Both the position numbers and the translations under genes were made by a program. From Lactifluus volemus (lineage: Eukaryota > Basidiomycota > Agaricomycetes > Russulales > Russulaceae), in contig WTXI01000166.1 of NCBI GenBank assembly GCA_022376515.1, forward strand, positions 1-64,000: a stretch of DNA of 64,000 bases. Reading direction: 5' to 3'. The notes beneath the pieces were generated by a model. It searched no databases. It was given only the letters and a program-made list of their open reading frames with translations, and was not told where the DNA came from. Below are positions 46,580 through 58,872 of this stretch, piece after piece. Every line of letters begins with the position of its first letter. Position 1 is the stretch's first letter.

Positions 46580-49146
46580 TCAGGAAAGACGAGTGCTGCG
46601 TTGGCGACGCCAGCCTTTCAGGGAGGAAGAGTGGTACAGTCGGGATCAACTCGTGGTACAGTCGGGATCAACTCGAAGATATGCTGTCCCGTACCATGCG
46701 CAGGTCCGCCTGAACCAGGGCGCCCTTGTGGTACGTCTTCTGTGCGCATGACCCCATGCACGCGCGCCTCTTGTGATGGCGCCTCTTCCCAGCTTCCATT
46801 AGGGCCTGGAGCAGGGAGTGGTAATGACGCCCCACGCCCGTCCCAAATGCATCGCAGGTCATGGCCCGGAATAATCTGGCACAGTCATCCAGTTTCAACA
46901 TGTCGCACTTCGATGAAGCGCGAGTCGAAGATCAGGATGTATGGAGGGTGCCATGCGACATGCTCTGCGGTACCCTCCCACTCGATCGTACCCTTCGTGC
47001 GACTTGGGTCCCCATGTCGATTCAGATACAACCCGAATTCTGCGAAGAAAGATGAGCATCAAGAGAGGAAGCGAAAGTACATGAAGAATTACCATCGTAG
47101 CACAGTAGGAACTCGTTCTCGCTAGACCGGAACATACCCATTGGACGACATGACTGGCGTCGTTTAGCGAGCTTCTCGTGACGAGGATCGTCACGTTGTG
47201 AAATAGTTACGCTCTTGAAACTGCAGATAACGGATCAGACATGAAACGCGTAAATGAGGTACGAAGAGAGAAAGACTGACTCGGAGAGATCCATGATCTC
47301 AAAGCCCTTTGTGCAGAGAATGGCGATCCTGTCTTTCAAGAAGATGAGGTTATACAATTCTGACGGGAGGAAGAAGTCCTGTCAAGTGGTGTCAACAGTG
47401 GGGTTCGTTCCCGGAGGTCGGAGAACGTATACGTACTCGGTAGACTCGGAACCACTCTGAGCGAGGTTGGCGCCAGCCAAGTCGGGAGCTGAGAGATACG
47501 GGAGCTTTTGTTCTCTCGTTGATCTTGCCAACAACGGGCTCGAGTACGCGAAAAACACTATCAAGCTAACCGCCACGTGAGATCGACTGAGGGGACAACT
47601 AGGAGAGAACTTTACCCGTTTCTTCTTCATGTAAATGACAAGGGTGCGTCCTCCAAGACTCCCAACGCTGAAAAGTGTGAACCATTGAGCTTCTGGGGCG
47701 ATGTGTTTGCAGTATTTGGAGATGAAGGTACGAGTGCCTCAATATGGTATACAAAGAGCGACTGAAAAAAAAATAGAATTTATATAATAAATAAAACTCC
47801 GAGGTAGGTAACATAGAAAGGGTCTTTTCCCCTTTCACCTTGTCGGCAAGAACGAGGATAATTCCGAAGTTCTCTAACATCGCACATTGCGTAACCATCT
47901 GTGCAACACCCTGCGCATGGCTTCAAGGTGATTTGAGCATACAGAACAGCATCACGGCAACTCGAAAAAAAAACGCCCTCACATCGAGAATCGTGCCGGT
48001 AGCCGATCCAGACACCCTCCGCGCAACCGACCGCGAGAGCGCGGCCATCAGCGGTAGCTAGAAACGAGCAAATTTAGCAACCATGCTTTTTGTCTAAGCC
48101 GAGGCTTGCTTACTAAACGGACGGCACGGAGGAGCAGGTGACCTTCCCAGTAAACGCAATCTCCGTATTCCAAGACTGATTCCCCGGTGGCGAGAGCATA
48201 GACGGGACAACAAAGGTGTCCGAGCTGAGCGTCTCGACTTCGAACACCTTGTTCGACTTCTGCACAACCTTGCGCAACCCAATCGCTTCCTGAGGCTTCT
48301 CCTTCCAATCGGATCGGGCCTGAGTCGATTCGGCGTACACAGCGTACAGCCCTCCGAGTCGGCCAGTGTGGCACGGATACACGGCGCGGGAGTCGGTCAC
48401 CGGTTCCGGGTTGACACCTGGGGTGTTTACTTGTGCTGCATCGCCCTTACCTCCGCCAAATCCACGGAGCAGGCCAATGCCACGCTGTGTGGGGGGTCGG
48501 TAAAGTTTGCAAGGGTCAACAGATCCAGGGGAATAGGCTGGATTATACTACCATCCTTCTCTTTGTCATCACCACTGTGCGCAATCACACATAGTGCGAC
48601 GTCTCTCCTCCATTTTTGTTGGACTTAGAGTAATTGTCGAACAACAGAGCAAACAGTTCGCACCCATCCACTCCATTCGAATCCCGTATCCGGCTGACGT
48701 AGGAGTTTTCCTGTGTAAATAACCGACCGATTTTCGGCCAACAAATCCATATCCTACAACAGACAGTTTCTCACCCGGCTGACGCGAGTTGGGGAGGACA
48801 GACTACTCACCACCATCTCGCCGGGCTTGAACACCAAATTCGAATTGTACCGCCACAACTCGACCTTCTGATTCGCGGACGTGACATTTCCTTGAGCAGC
48901 GATTTGATGACTTCGATGACCTGAGGAATGCTCTCGTGGTCCCGGTGACCCTCGGTGCTGGCTTCCATTATGCCCTTCAGCAAAAGCTCGTACCGCGCGA
49001 GACGTGGGATCGGTCGGTTCACAAAGTTCTTCATCTCGAGGCGGTTTGCATCCGGATGACGCATACATTGCTGTAGGCAAAACCCAAAAAAAAAAGGATG
49101 ACTCCATACACGCACGGAGGCCATGATAGCGAAACACGAACCTCCA
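46580..49146 (-). pseudogene. Rom2-like Rho GEF, DH-PH-CNH (unit C, longest copy)
   Basis: The only copy keeping catalytic parts. In gene order: SAFVE, intron (about 49068-49140), QCMRHPDANRLEMKNFVNRP, LARYELLLKGIMEAS, HESIPQVIEVIKSLLKE (DH, which activates Rho1), then a 10-base loss and VTSANQKVELWRYN, FKPGEMV; TGKLLRQPDTGFEWSGW; ELFALLFDNY; PIPLDLLTLANFTDP (PH); YPCHTGRLGGLYAVYAESTQ; GLRKVVQKSNKVFEVETLSS; HRMVTQCAMLENFGIILVLA; an intron about 47765-47840 joining to the LVPSSPN start of the CNH; and the CNH seen in the other units. Frameshifts in DH and PH show it is inactive. N-terminal half absent: cut at 49146. Confidence 0.87.
46632..46673. repeat. 21-bp tandem duplication in unit C
   Basis: GGTACAGTCGGGATCAACTC occurs twice in direct succession; other units have it once. 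A small replication-slippage event in the GEF fragment. Confidence 0.85.
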
Positions 49147-50175
49147 CAAATGCTGAGTGCTAAAAGTCCCAGCGACTGCCAGGTAGCGGCATTATGTGAC
49201 GCGCGATGGTGATACTCAGGGGGTGTCGGGGGTGTCGGGATGGGACCAGTCTGGATCCGGTGAACATGAGAAAGTCACCCCGAAAATGGCTCGATCATGT
49301 TGTGAAGCCGGTGTGGTAGTGATAGCATGCACGGACCACGGCGGTTTGGATCTTTCAAGTTGCGTTGGTCCGCTTAGTCATTACTTGAACCTCGCCTTTG
49401 CCTATCCTCGCCCTCAGTTTTCCTCAATGCGATCTCACAGCCACTGAGGCTCAGTACCGTCAACATGGTCGTGGGAATCACCTCTGGAGGCACGAGTAGG
49501 GAATGTCCACGAAGGCTGGGATCGCCCACCTGGTGCCCACGCCTGTCCCCATCCCCATCTCACCTAGCCCATGGCCGCCTGCTGACGGCTGCCCTGATTC
49601 ATCCTTTTGTCCGTGTCTACATTTCTGTCCACCTCAGCTGTTGACACCCGCCTTTCCCGACTTGTCCATCCCTTCCCGCCTGCTAACACCTGCCTGCCAG
49701 CACCCTCCCGTGACTCCCATCGATGCTCCGACAGTGACATAAATCAGCCATTGGAGCGTGCAAACTCGTATCACATTCAAGTGTCACCACTAGCAGTCGT
49801 ATCTCACGTCAAACACGGCCCGGGCGGCACACACACACCATCACGAACTCGGAACCGTTCGGACCAATGCTCGCTTACGGAGCTCGAGCCTCACGCCACT
49901 CGCTCCATGCAAGACGTTAGGAACAACGGACGCAACAACTCCACGAGGTCAGCGATGATGAGTCGGGGACGGAGGAAGAAAGGAAGAAAAGGGGCGAGGA
50001 TAGTATGAAAGGGAAAACGCGGCGTTTCAAAGGTATCAGTCACGCAGACCCACGAGGAGTGTCGATCCGAGAGCGGACAAGACAGGTTTGGGTAAATAGG
50101 GAGTATTCCGAAAGAAGTTTATGGAATACCCAACCTGATGAGTCGTTGTAGAGTGGGGCAGATCCACCCACGAAG
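49147..50175. other. Segment Z (unit C), right part only
   Basis: Begins at the sequence ATGCTGAGTGCTAAAAGTCC that lies inside Z of units A (about 7095) and B (about 38782), so the left 400 bp of Z, SDA1 and second GEF pieces are missing. Short insertions relative to A and B are present (for example near 49580 and 49910). No gene called. Confidence 0.5.
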
Positions 50176-50847
50176 GACAATTCCAGTTTAAGGAATGTCA
50201 ACGCTAGAAATGGAACCTGCATAATAGAAGTGTTGGACACTCGAGATCATGTTATCACTGATGAGGACTTGCCATTTCCTTGTCTTGCCCTATCTCCCCT
50301 TAAGCCTAGGCGCAACATATTATTATAGTATTCCAGTACAGTATCCAACACCCTGAGCGCATGGCTCCTAGAAAGCGACTCGACTCGTGCCCAAGCGCCT
50401 GCGTACCAAGAGAATCTCGCATGGTCTTCGCGCCATACCCCTAGCAACTTTTCGAGGATGAAGCATCTAGCGCGCATCTGTCTTGCGGAAGGGGGAGAAT
50501 AATGTGCAATACTCGTCCCACTGTAGTGTCGAGAGCCGCAAGAAGTGGACGGTGGTTTTCGGGATTGACCGCCAAATGCTTGGAGCGTACGACACCACTG
50601 AGAGTGAGATACGCTCACAGACCTATAATAACTCTGAATCAATTATGATGTGACCCACTCGGGTGTGTATAGTCTAGACTTTAGAGAGGTGTGACAGCTA
50701 TAACAGAAAAACGATGAGCCAATTCCAAGGCCATCCCATGGTCTGAGTCTGCGCTCGATGCCACGCCACATTGTGTAAGCCTGTGTGTCGGTTTGAGGAA
50801 GTTGTCGACATGCGGACGTTGTTGTCTCAACCTCTAACCTCGACTAC

Positions 50848-53800
50848 ATGGCTCTTGCACAACCGAATTCGTATGCCAAAGTTTATTTCATCTCATCTCG
50901 CTCAATGCTAATCATTACTACAGCCAAGATCCTCAAAACCCGGGAGCAGAGTACCTCACTCACTTCCATTCAATTCCGATTTTCACTCAGATATCTGCCT
51001 TTGAACAGTGCTCAGGTCATCGAAACTCAACAAAGCTCTCTCTCCCTCGAGGTGACTGGTACGTATCCCAGTGGTGCTACTGAATTGAACCCTAAGTCTG
51101 TCTGCCCTGTCAGTACTCAGGGTGTACAATCTTCCTCGTCTCAAGACACTCTCCGGAAAGAAGCGACAATTTTTTGTCACTGTGACCAACGAGGCGAGAA
51201 CATGGCAGACACGATCTGTTCGGAGTGTGGGACAGCGCGTGGAATGGAACCAGGTTGTGGACTCCTTGTACGAAATCTATATTTGTTTTTTTGATTTTCT
51301 TTTTACAATTGAGTCTCTTGCAGAGCCATAATATCACTCTCCCGTATTACAGCAACTCTTTATGCGAAAAGGACCTTGCAGAAAGATATTCTTGTTGGAA
51401 GGCATGAAATCCTCTGTGAACCTCAACATGGTTCGTCTTGTTAGATTCTGACTCACGCTCATATGACTCAGCACGCTGGATGTAGAACTTGATATTATTT
51501 TGAGCCATAATGGCGTTCATTCAGCCGAGCCAGTCACACTCTCCTTGAAGATCACCGTCTCACCAAGTGCGAGTCCCTCTCTGACTGCTCCGGTCAACAC
51601 CGTGAACCACAAAGCGATCGATTTGGACAGCCCACCGGTCGTTGAAGGAAATGCCGCGCCTCCTACTGTTCACGTCGACGGTGAAATCCTCCAACCAGCG
51701 GTAGTCACTGCTCCTCTACTTCCTTTATCCGGGACTAGAGACCTCCCCATCAAGAGCAGTACTTCTGCGCGACCAGCATCGGACAGCCAGACGGAGATGC
51801 CACGCATCGCTCTCCGTCGTGCTGAGGAGGCTGTGAGTACGATGGAGTCATGGGGAATTGCTGTTGGGGTTGTCAAGCAGGTGATGGATGCCGTCGGTCC
51901 AATCGCATCAGTATGCCCAAAGCTACTTTGTTTATTCGCCGAGTTAACTTTCGTTCTCCAGCTGCATCCCTACGCAAGTCTAGCATGGAGTCTGCTCTCA
52001 AAGATTCCCGAGGTCCGTCACCTTGCCTTGTCTGAGGATGCGAGACATTTATCCCTCGTTTCTAGACTTTGCTACAGCAGGTTCAGCGTGACGACAATAT
52101 CCGTTCACTATTAAAAGCCATATGCGATGCGTTTACGTTTGCAAAAGATGCAGACGCTTTGAGGAGGGTCAAGCCGGAGTCTCTTCAGGCGAAAATCCTT
52201 GAGGACATGCTGGAACGGGTCTCGGAAATTAGCAAATTTATTGAATCGTATGCGAAGGATGTGCGAATCGGTAAGTTGCCATGATCTTTTGGTTAGTCAT
52301 TATTATTAATAACATGCGATTTGCAGGGAAGCGGATTCGGAAGAATATCCGTGGCCAAGTTGACGGGAAAATCACACAGTACCGCACCATCCTCATCCGA
52401 CTCCGAGATGATTTTCTCGCGCGAGCTGCTGTCACCACAGAAGTTACTGTGCTTCGAATGCATGATGACGTGAGTCGAATACAGGACAACGTGAGCAATA
52501 TTACTACAGGCAGGAGTTACTCGACTCAATACTTAAAATACACAGCTAAAGGCGATGTCAAACCAAGGATCAGAAGCTGGTACGTAACTCAAATGTCATA
52601 GGTCGTCCAATCGTCGATCTGAAAAGGGACGAACAGAGATGGGTGCTTTAATTAGAGAATTGCCCTATAAGGGAGGTTGGAAATTCGGTGATGAAAAGCG
52701 CTGTCTTCCTGGAACACGCGAAGATTTCTTGGATCATCTCTTCAAGTGGGTTGAGAATCCTGAATCTGAACGTGGGCTCGTGCTCTTCGGCCAAGCAGGC
52801 ACTGGAAAGTCCTCAATAGCACATGAAGTCGCACGCCATTTCGAGGACAAGTGTCTCGGATCTTACTTCGCCTTCGTTCGGAAGGAGGGATCCAAAGACG
52901 AGTCATACCAACTTTTCACGACACTTGCCTGTGATCTCTCCAACACCTATCCTGCGTTCAAATTCGCCCTCGGGAGGGTCCTTAAGGATTATATGTCGCT
53001 CCGTGGTACCCGAGACCGTCGTACGCTTTTTGAACGACTCATCCTCGAACCGCTCAAGGATCTGCAAATTCGTGATCCAATCCTTATCGTAATCGATGGA
53101 TTGGACGAGAGTGGAGATGCGAGTGGCACCAAAGGATTACACACCTTCCTTGCTGAACATCTTCTCGACCTCCCTTCAAAATTCCGTATTCTCATCACAT
53201 CAAGGCCGGAAGTTGGTATCGAATCTGCATTCACCGAAGCACTATCTGTCCACACCCTCTACATGGATGATGACAAACTTTCTGCGAAAACAGAGCACGA
53301 TATTCTCGCGTACTTTCAGGAAGCGCTCCATCCGGACGCTTTCAAAGATTATGGCGTGAAACTTTCAAAGGCAGCGGAGGGCCTGTTCCAGTGGGCTTCT
53401 GTTGCATGCGGATTCATAAACAACCCCCCTGATAGTTTCGGCTTCAGTGAGAAAAAGGTCGTACAGCGCTTGTTGGGACACTCTCGAGATCGGGATGGAC
53501 AAGATCCGTTGGACCAGTTATACCAAGAAGTTCTCGAGGGATATTTCAAATCGCCTGCAGCACAGATGTTATTTCGATCTGTGATGGGACAACTTTTTGC
53601 TGCGATCGAGCCCCTCACCACCAGTTCCCTGATTGCCCTGCGTCGACATGCACCCAAAGATGATCCCGAGGATCCTGACCCCGAAGATTCAGATCAGGTT
53701 CTCAAAATGCTTAGTCATCTTGGCTCGGTGCTGAGCAATGTCACTTCATCCGATGGAATGCGGCCGATCGTTCCTCTCCATACTTCATTCCGTGACTTTC

Positions 53801-56516
53801 TAGCTGACGAGAAGAGTGGGGTATTTCATGTCGACTTCGGCAAGGCCCACCGTCGGTTGGCACATTCCTGTCTTGGTTTAATGCTCGATAGCCTCAAGTT
53901 CAATATTTGTAAACTCGACTCGTCATATCTCGCGAACAATCATGTCCCAGACTTGGAGTCTCGAATTTCCGAGCACATTCCGTCGGCTCTATCATATGCC
54001 TGCATTTTTTGGGACGACCATCTAGAACATCTTGCTTTCGAACGAGATCTCTTCATAAAGTTGCGATCCCTGTTCGAGACAAAGTTTTTGTTCTGGCTAG
54101 AAGTGCTTAGCATCAAGAGCAGTGTGGGCCTTGCATCGCCAGCAATGGCATCTCTGAAGATGTGGTTGCAGCCGAAGGTGGGTGCATCCTATAATTATAA
54201 ATGGCATGTAGTGACTATTTCGTAAAATCACAACAGCCCCAAATAGACGTGGAGAATCTCCTGGCATTGGTGAACGATGCGTTCGCATTTGTTCGGTATT
54301 TCGGGATGGCAATAGCAAGAAGCGCCCCACACATATATATATCTGCTCTGCCTTTCGCACCATCCTCTTCCCGCATTATCGAACATTACCTTCACTTATT
54401 TCCCCAAAGATTATCTTTGGATCGCGGGCAATTGTCTCATTGGCCAGCATTGGAAATGGTGATTCAAGCACATGACGGCTCCATCGATTCCGTTGCATTC
54501 TCGCCAAATGGGCAGCGGATAGCGTCAGGCTCGCGAGACCACACGATTCGCGTTTGGGATGCCACGACGGGGGAGCTTGTAGCGGGCCCCTTTGCCAAGC
54601 ATACCGATATGGCCCTTTCTGTTGCATTTTCGCCGGACGGACAGCGTATTGTCTCGGCCTCGTGCGATCGCACGATTCGTGTGTGGGATGCCGCAACAGG
54701 AGAGGTCGTCGCGGGGCCGTTCATTGGACATAGTAATATGGTCAGATCTGTTGCGTTCTCGCCAGACGGGCAGCACATCGCCTCTGCCTCGGACGATCGC
54801 ACGATCCGAATATGGAATGCTACAACAGGGGAGGTTGTTGCAGGCCCGTTTAATGGACACACGGCTCCGGTCAACTCTGTTGTATTCTCCCCGGACGGGA
54901 AGCGCATTGCCTCGGCATCCCATGATCGCACAATTCGCCTGTGGGATTCTGCAGTAGGAGGAGTCATGGCGGGCCCATTTACTGGACACACTCAACCAGT
55001 CCGCTCTGTTGCATTTTCACCGGATGGGGAGCGCATTGCCTCGGCCTCGGATGATCACACTATTCGTGTCTGGAATTCCGCAACGGGAGAGGTCATGCCC
55101 GGCCCGTTTTGTGGACACACCGATAGAGTCCAATCTGTTACATTCTCACCTGATGGGCAGCGTATCGCCTCCGCCTCGGCCGACCGCACAATTCGTGTGT
55201 GGGATGCCGCAACAGGAGAGATCATTACGGGCCCGTTCACTGGTCACGCCGATTCTGTCTTTTCTATTGCGCTCTCACCGGACGGACAGCGCATCGCCTC
55301 GGCCTCGGCAGATCGCACGATTCGTGTGTGGGACTCCACAACAAGAGAGGCCGTAGCAGGTCCGTTTACTGGACACGCCAATTCGGTCTTTTCTATTGCG
55401 GTCTCGCTGGACGGGCAGCGCATCGCCTCGGCCTCAGCAGATCACACGATTTGTATTTGGGATGCCACAACTGGAGAGGTCACAGCTGGCCCGTTTACTG
55501 GACACACCGATTGGGTTCCTGGAGTTTCATTCTCACCAGACGGGCGGCGAATCGCTTCGGCCTCGCACGACTGCACGATTCGAGTGTGGGATGCAGCAAC
55601 GGGAGAGGTCGTAGTGGGCCCGTTTACAGGACACAATGATAAGGTCAATTCGGTTGAATTCTCACCGAATGGGCAGTGCATCGCTTCGAGCTCGCAGGAT
55701 CGCACAATTCGTGTGTGGGATGCTGCAACAGGAAAGGTTATAGCGGGCCCATTTACTGGACACACCGATGGCGTCTCCTCTGCTATATTCTCACCAGACG
55801 GGCGACGCATCGCCTCGGCCTCGTTCGATTACACAATTCGTGTGTGGGATGCAGAAACAGGAGAGTTTATAGTAGGGCCGTTTAATGGGCACGGAGATGA
55901 GGTCAATTCTGTTGCGTTCTCACCGAACGGGGAGTGCATTGCTTCAGTCTCAGATGATCGCACGATTCGTGTGTGGGATGCTGCAACAGGAGCGCTTGTG
56001 GCCGGCCCATTTACAGGACATACGAGTGCGGTCTTCGGTGTTGCATTTTCACCAGATGGGCAGTACATTGCCTCCGGCTCTGAAGATCGTACGATTCGCG
56101 TGTGGGATGCAACAACAGGAGATATCGTGGCGGGCCCATTTACTGGACACACCAATTCAGTCGATTCTGTTGCATTCTTGCCAGATGGACAACGGATCGC
56201 CTCGGCCTCAACAGATTGCACGATTCGCATGTGGCATGTCGGAACCCTGTGCACCGCCTCGGCCTCGCGAAGTCGCACGATTCATGCGGACAAGCGCAGA
56301 ACGGAACACATTGACAAGTTCCCTGTCAATAATGATGGTTGGGTGTGTGGGGAGAATGGAGAGCTTCTTTTATGGATTCCACAGATTCACCGGCCATATT
56401 TCAATAGGTCTAACACTGTCTGGATTGCAGGCAGAAATTATACCCAGCTTGATATCTCAAACTTTGTACATGGATCGGATTGGGCTGCGGTACATGTTCC
56501 TAGTTCATCTAGCTAG
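50848..56516 (+). CDS. NACHT-WD40 receptor (NLR-D)
   Basis: Third copy with open main exons. It differs at the start: intron 1's donor (GT after AAG in B and C) is AT here (50929-50930). The frame is nevertheless open from ATG 50848 through the former intron to 51058, adding about 29 residues, before the regular splice at 51059. NACHT exon about 52655-54177 with Walker A GQAGTGKS at 52789-52812; intron 54178-54236; WD40 exon 54237-56516. A GTGAGT donor-like segment before the NACHT exon (52469 on) reads open in this copy, and the following join is unresolved. Fourteen WD repeats, all slots present; repeat 8 has VSLDGQ. C-terminal tail intact to TAG at 56516. Confidence 0.85.
54476..56245 (+). 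repeat. 14 WD40 repeats of NLR-D
   Basis: All 14 slots in frame. It differs most from the others at the residue before D in the SAS-x-D motif and around the following V (for example RVQ, KVN, EVN). Confidence 0.93.
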
Positions 56517-56999
56517 AGTCGGTACACTATGTATGTATGCCATCCCAAATTCATCGGCAGAGATAGCACCAGTGAATCTATTATTATAATTCATCAGAAG
56601 TCTGTCGAAGTCTTTTGAGTCTTGAGAAGATGTTCGTGTTATCGTTCTTCGGGTAGTATCAGTCACGTGACCCGAGACTAGTTTGAAGTGGCACAAGCAT
56701 GCTGGTCACAGCAGCTGGTGGCCACCAGATTGTCCCAGGTGACGGTTTGCGCATGCGACATCTACATGAACTACTTGGTGGAGCCAATTTCCCCAATCTG
56801 ATTCCATCCACAATCCAGGCACACATTCCAGTACTTTCTTGATATACATATATGAACAGAGGGGCCGCGAATCAAGTACATATCATAATGAGAGCAACGA
56901 ACAGTTCGTTTAAGGGTGGGGGGGGAAAGGAGGGGATGTACAGTAGGCACTTGTCTGTCTGTTCGGTTCGCGATTCATGGTGACCCATTCAGGGTAGGG

Positions 57000-58270
57000 T
57001 GAAGAAAAGACGAGTGCTGCGTTGGCGACGCCAGCCTCTCAGGGAGGAAGAGTGGCCAACTCGAAGATATGCTGTCCCGTACCACGCGCAGGTCCGCCTG
57101 AACCAGGGAGCCCTTGTGGTACGTCTTCTGCGCGCATGACCCCATGCACACGCGCCTCTTGTCATGGTGCCTCTTCCGAGGCCTGGCGCTGTCCCGTACC
57201 ATGCGCAGGTCCGCCTGAACCAGGGCGCCCTTGTGGTACCTCTTCTGCGCGCATGACCCCATGCACCCGCGCCTCTTGTGATGGTGCCTCTTCCCAGCTT
57301 CCATTTGGGCCTGGAGCAGGGAGTGGTAATGACGCCCCACGCCCGACCCAGATGCATCGCAGGTCATGGCCCGGAATAATCTGGCACAGTCGTCCAGTCT
57401 CAACATGTCGCACTTCGATGAAGCGCGAGTCGAAGATGAGGATGTATGGAGGGTGCCATGCGACGTGCTCTGCGGTACCCTCCCACTCGATCGTACCCTT
57501 CGTGCGACTTGGGTCCCCACGTCGATTCACATACAACCCGAATTCTGCGAAGAAAGATAAGCATCAAGAGAGGAAGCGAAAGTACATGAGGAATTACCAT
57601 CGTAGCACAGCAGGAACTGGTTCTCGCTAGACCGGAACATACCCATTGGACGACATGACTCGCATCGTTTAGCGAGCTTCTCGTGACGAGGATCGTCACG
57701 TTGTGGAATAGTTACGCTCTTGAAACTGTAGATAACGGATCAGATATCAAACGCATAAATGAGGTACGAAGAGAGAAAGACCGACTCGGAGAGATCCATG
57801 ATCTCAAAGCCCTTTGTGCAGAGAATGGCGATCCTCGCTTTCAAGAAGATGAGGTCATACGATTCTGACGGGAGGAAGAAGTCCTGTCAAGTGGTGTCAA
57901 CAGTGGGGTTCGTTCCCGGAGGTCGGAGTACGTATACGTACTCGGTAGACTCGGAACCACTCTGAGCGAGGTTGGCGCCAGCCAAGTCGGGAGCTGAGAG
58001 ATACGGGAGCTTTTGTTCTCTCGTTGATCTTGCCAACAACGGGCTCGAGTACGCGGAAAACACTATCAAGCTAACCGCCACGTGAGATCGACTGAGGACC
58101 CCTTTCTTCTTCATGTAAATGACAAGGGTGCGTCCTCCAAGACTCCCAACGCTGAAAAAGTGTGAACCATTGAGCTTCTGCGGCGATGTGTTTGCACTAT
58201 TTGGAGATGAAGGTACGAGTGCCTCAAATATGGTATGCAAAGAACGACTGAAAAAAATAAATAAATCGAA
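57000..58270 (-). pseudogene. Rom2-like GEF CNH fragment (unit D)
   Basis: Counterpart of 2958-4165: EALVPSSPNSANTSPQKLNG, GGRTLVIYMKKKG, EFLLCYD with its intron, EGTAEHVAWHPPYILIFDSR, RHVETGRLCQIIPG, then an altered C-terminus. A local tandem duplication of about 115 bp (57071-57290) repeats part of the C-terminal coding sequence. Not coding. Confidence 0.82.
57071..57290. repeat. Tandem duplication of about 115 bp in unit D
   Basis: Sequence around CAGGTCCGCCTGAACCAGGG to CGCGCCTCTTGT is present twice in succession with several differences; once in other units. Confidence 0.8.
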
Positions 58271-58324
58271 TTTAGCAAATGAAACTCCGAGGTAGGTAAA
58301 ATAGAAAAAAGGGTCCTTTCCTCT

Positions 58325-58872
58325 TTGGTTCCTTTAGCGCCCGTTCGCCTGCTACGTTTGACGCAATATACAGTAGGGACGATGCCAAATCTGTCGCGAT
58401 TGTCGCATTGGGATGCTTTCACCCTATCATCAAAGCTCAAAGTACACTCCTTCCTCGACAGCGACGAAGAGTCTGAGGATAGTAAGGACGAGAGTGACGT
58501 CAACGTATGTTCCAGTTTTCTGACAAGGCCTCACCTCACTTGGACTCTCGAAGAGCGTCAACGTCAAATGGCTCGAGCATAAACGTGAAGTAAAGAAAAA
58601 GACGCGCAGCGGTGAAAAGAAGATGCGGAAAGTGTTAAAGACGGTGAGCAAAAGTTCATCTAAGGCTAGTACTTCTGATTATTTGTGATCTGCTGAGACT
58701 CGTTCACAGCAACAAAGACACAAAGACGCGGGAAATCCCCTCAATTTTCCTGCCATCCAACTACTGCACGATCCACAAACGTTTGGCGAAAGGCTCTACG
58801 ATCTGTTGCAGATATATGATGCTCGCTTTTCGCTCGATCACAAAATTATCATCATGCGGCTCCTGAGTCGCG
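58325..58872 (+). pseudogene. SDA1 fragment (unit D), truncated
   Basis: Same junction with the GEF intron as in A and B, then SDEESEDSKDESDV and, near 58740-58870, LLHDPQTFGERLYDLL and SLDHKIIIMRLLSRVT. It stops abruptly at about 58872, where sequence of segment Z begins (AGCTCACATCAAACACG). About 1 kb of SDA1, the second GEF fragment and most of Z are deleted. Confidence 0.82.

Larger units (their letters stand above)
39814..50175 (+). repeat. Tandem segmental duplication, unit C (10.4 kb)
   Basis: Leader, NLR-C, long GEF fragment with DH, PH and CNH parts, then directly the end of segment Z. It lacks the SDA1 and second GEF fragments seen in A and B and is therefore about 3 kb shorter. 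Confidence 0.9.
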
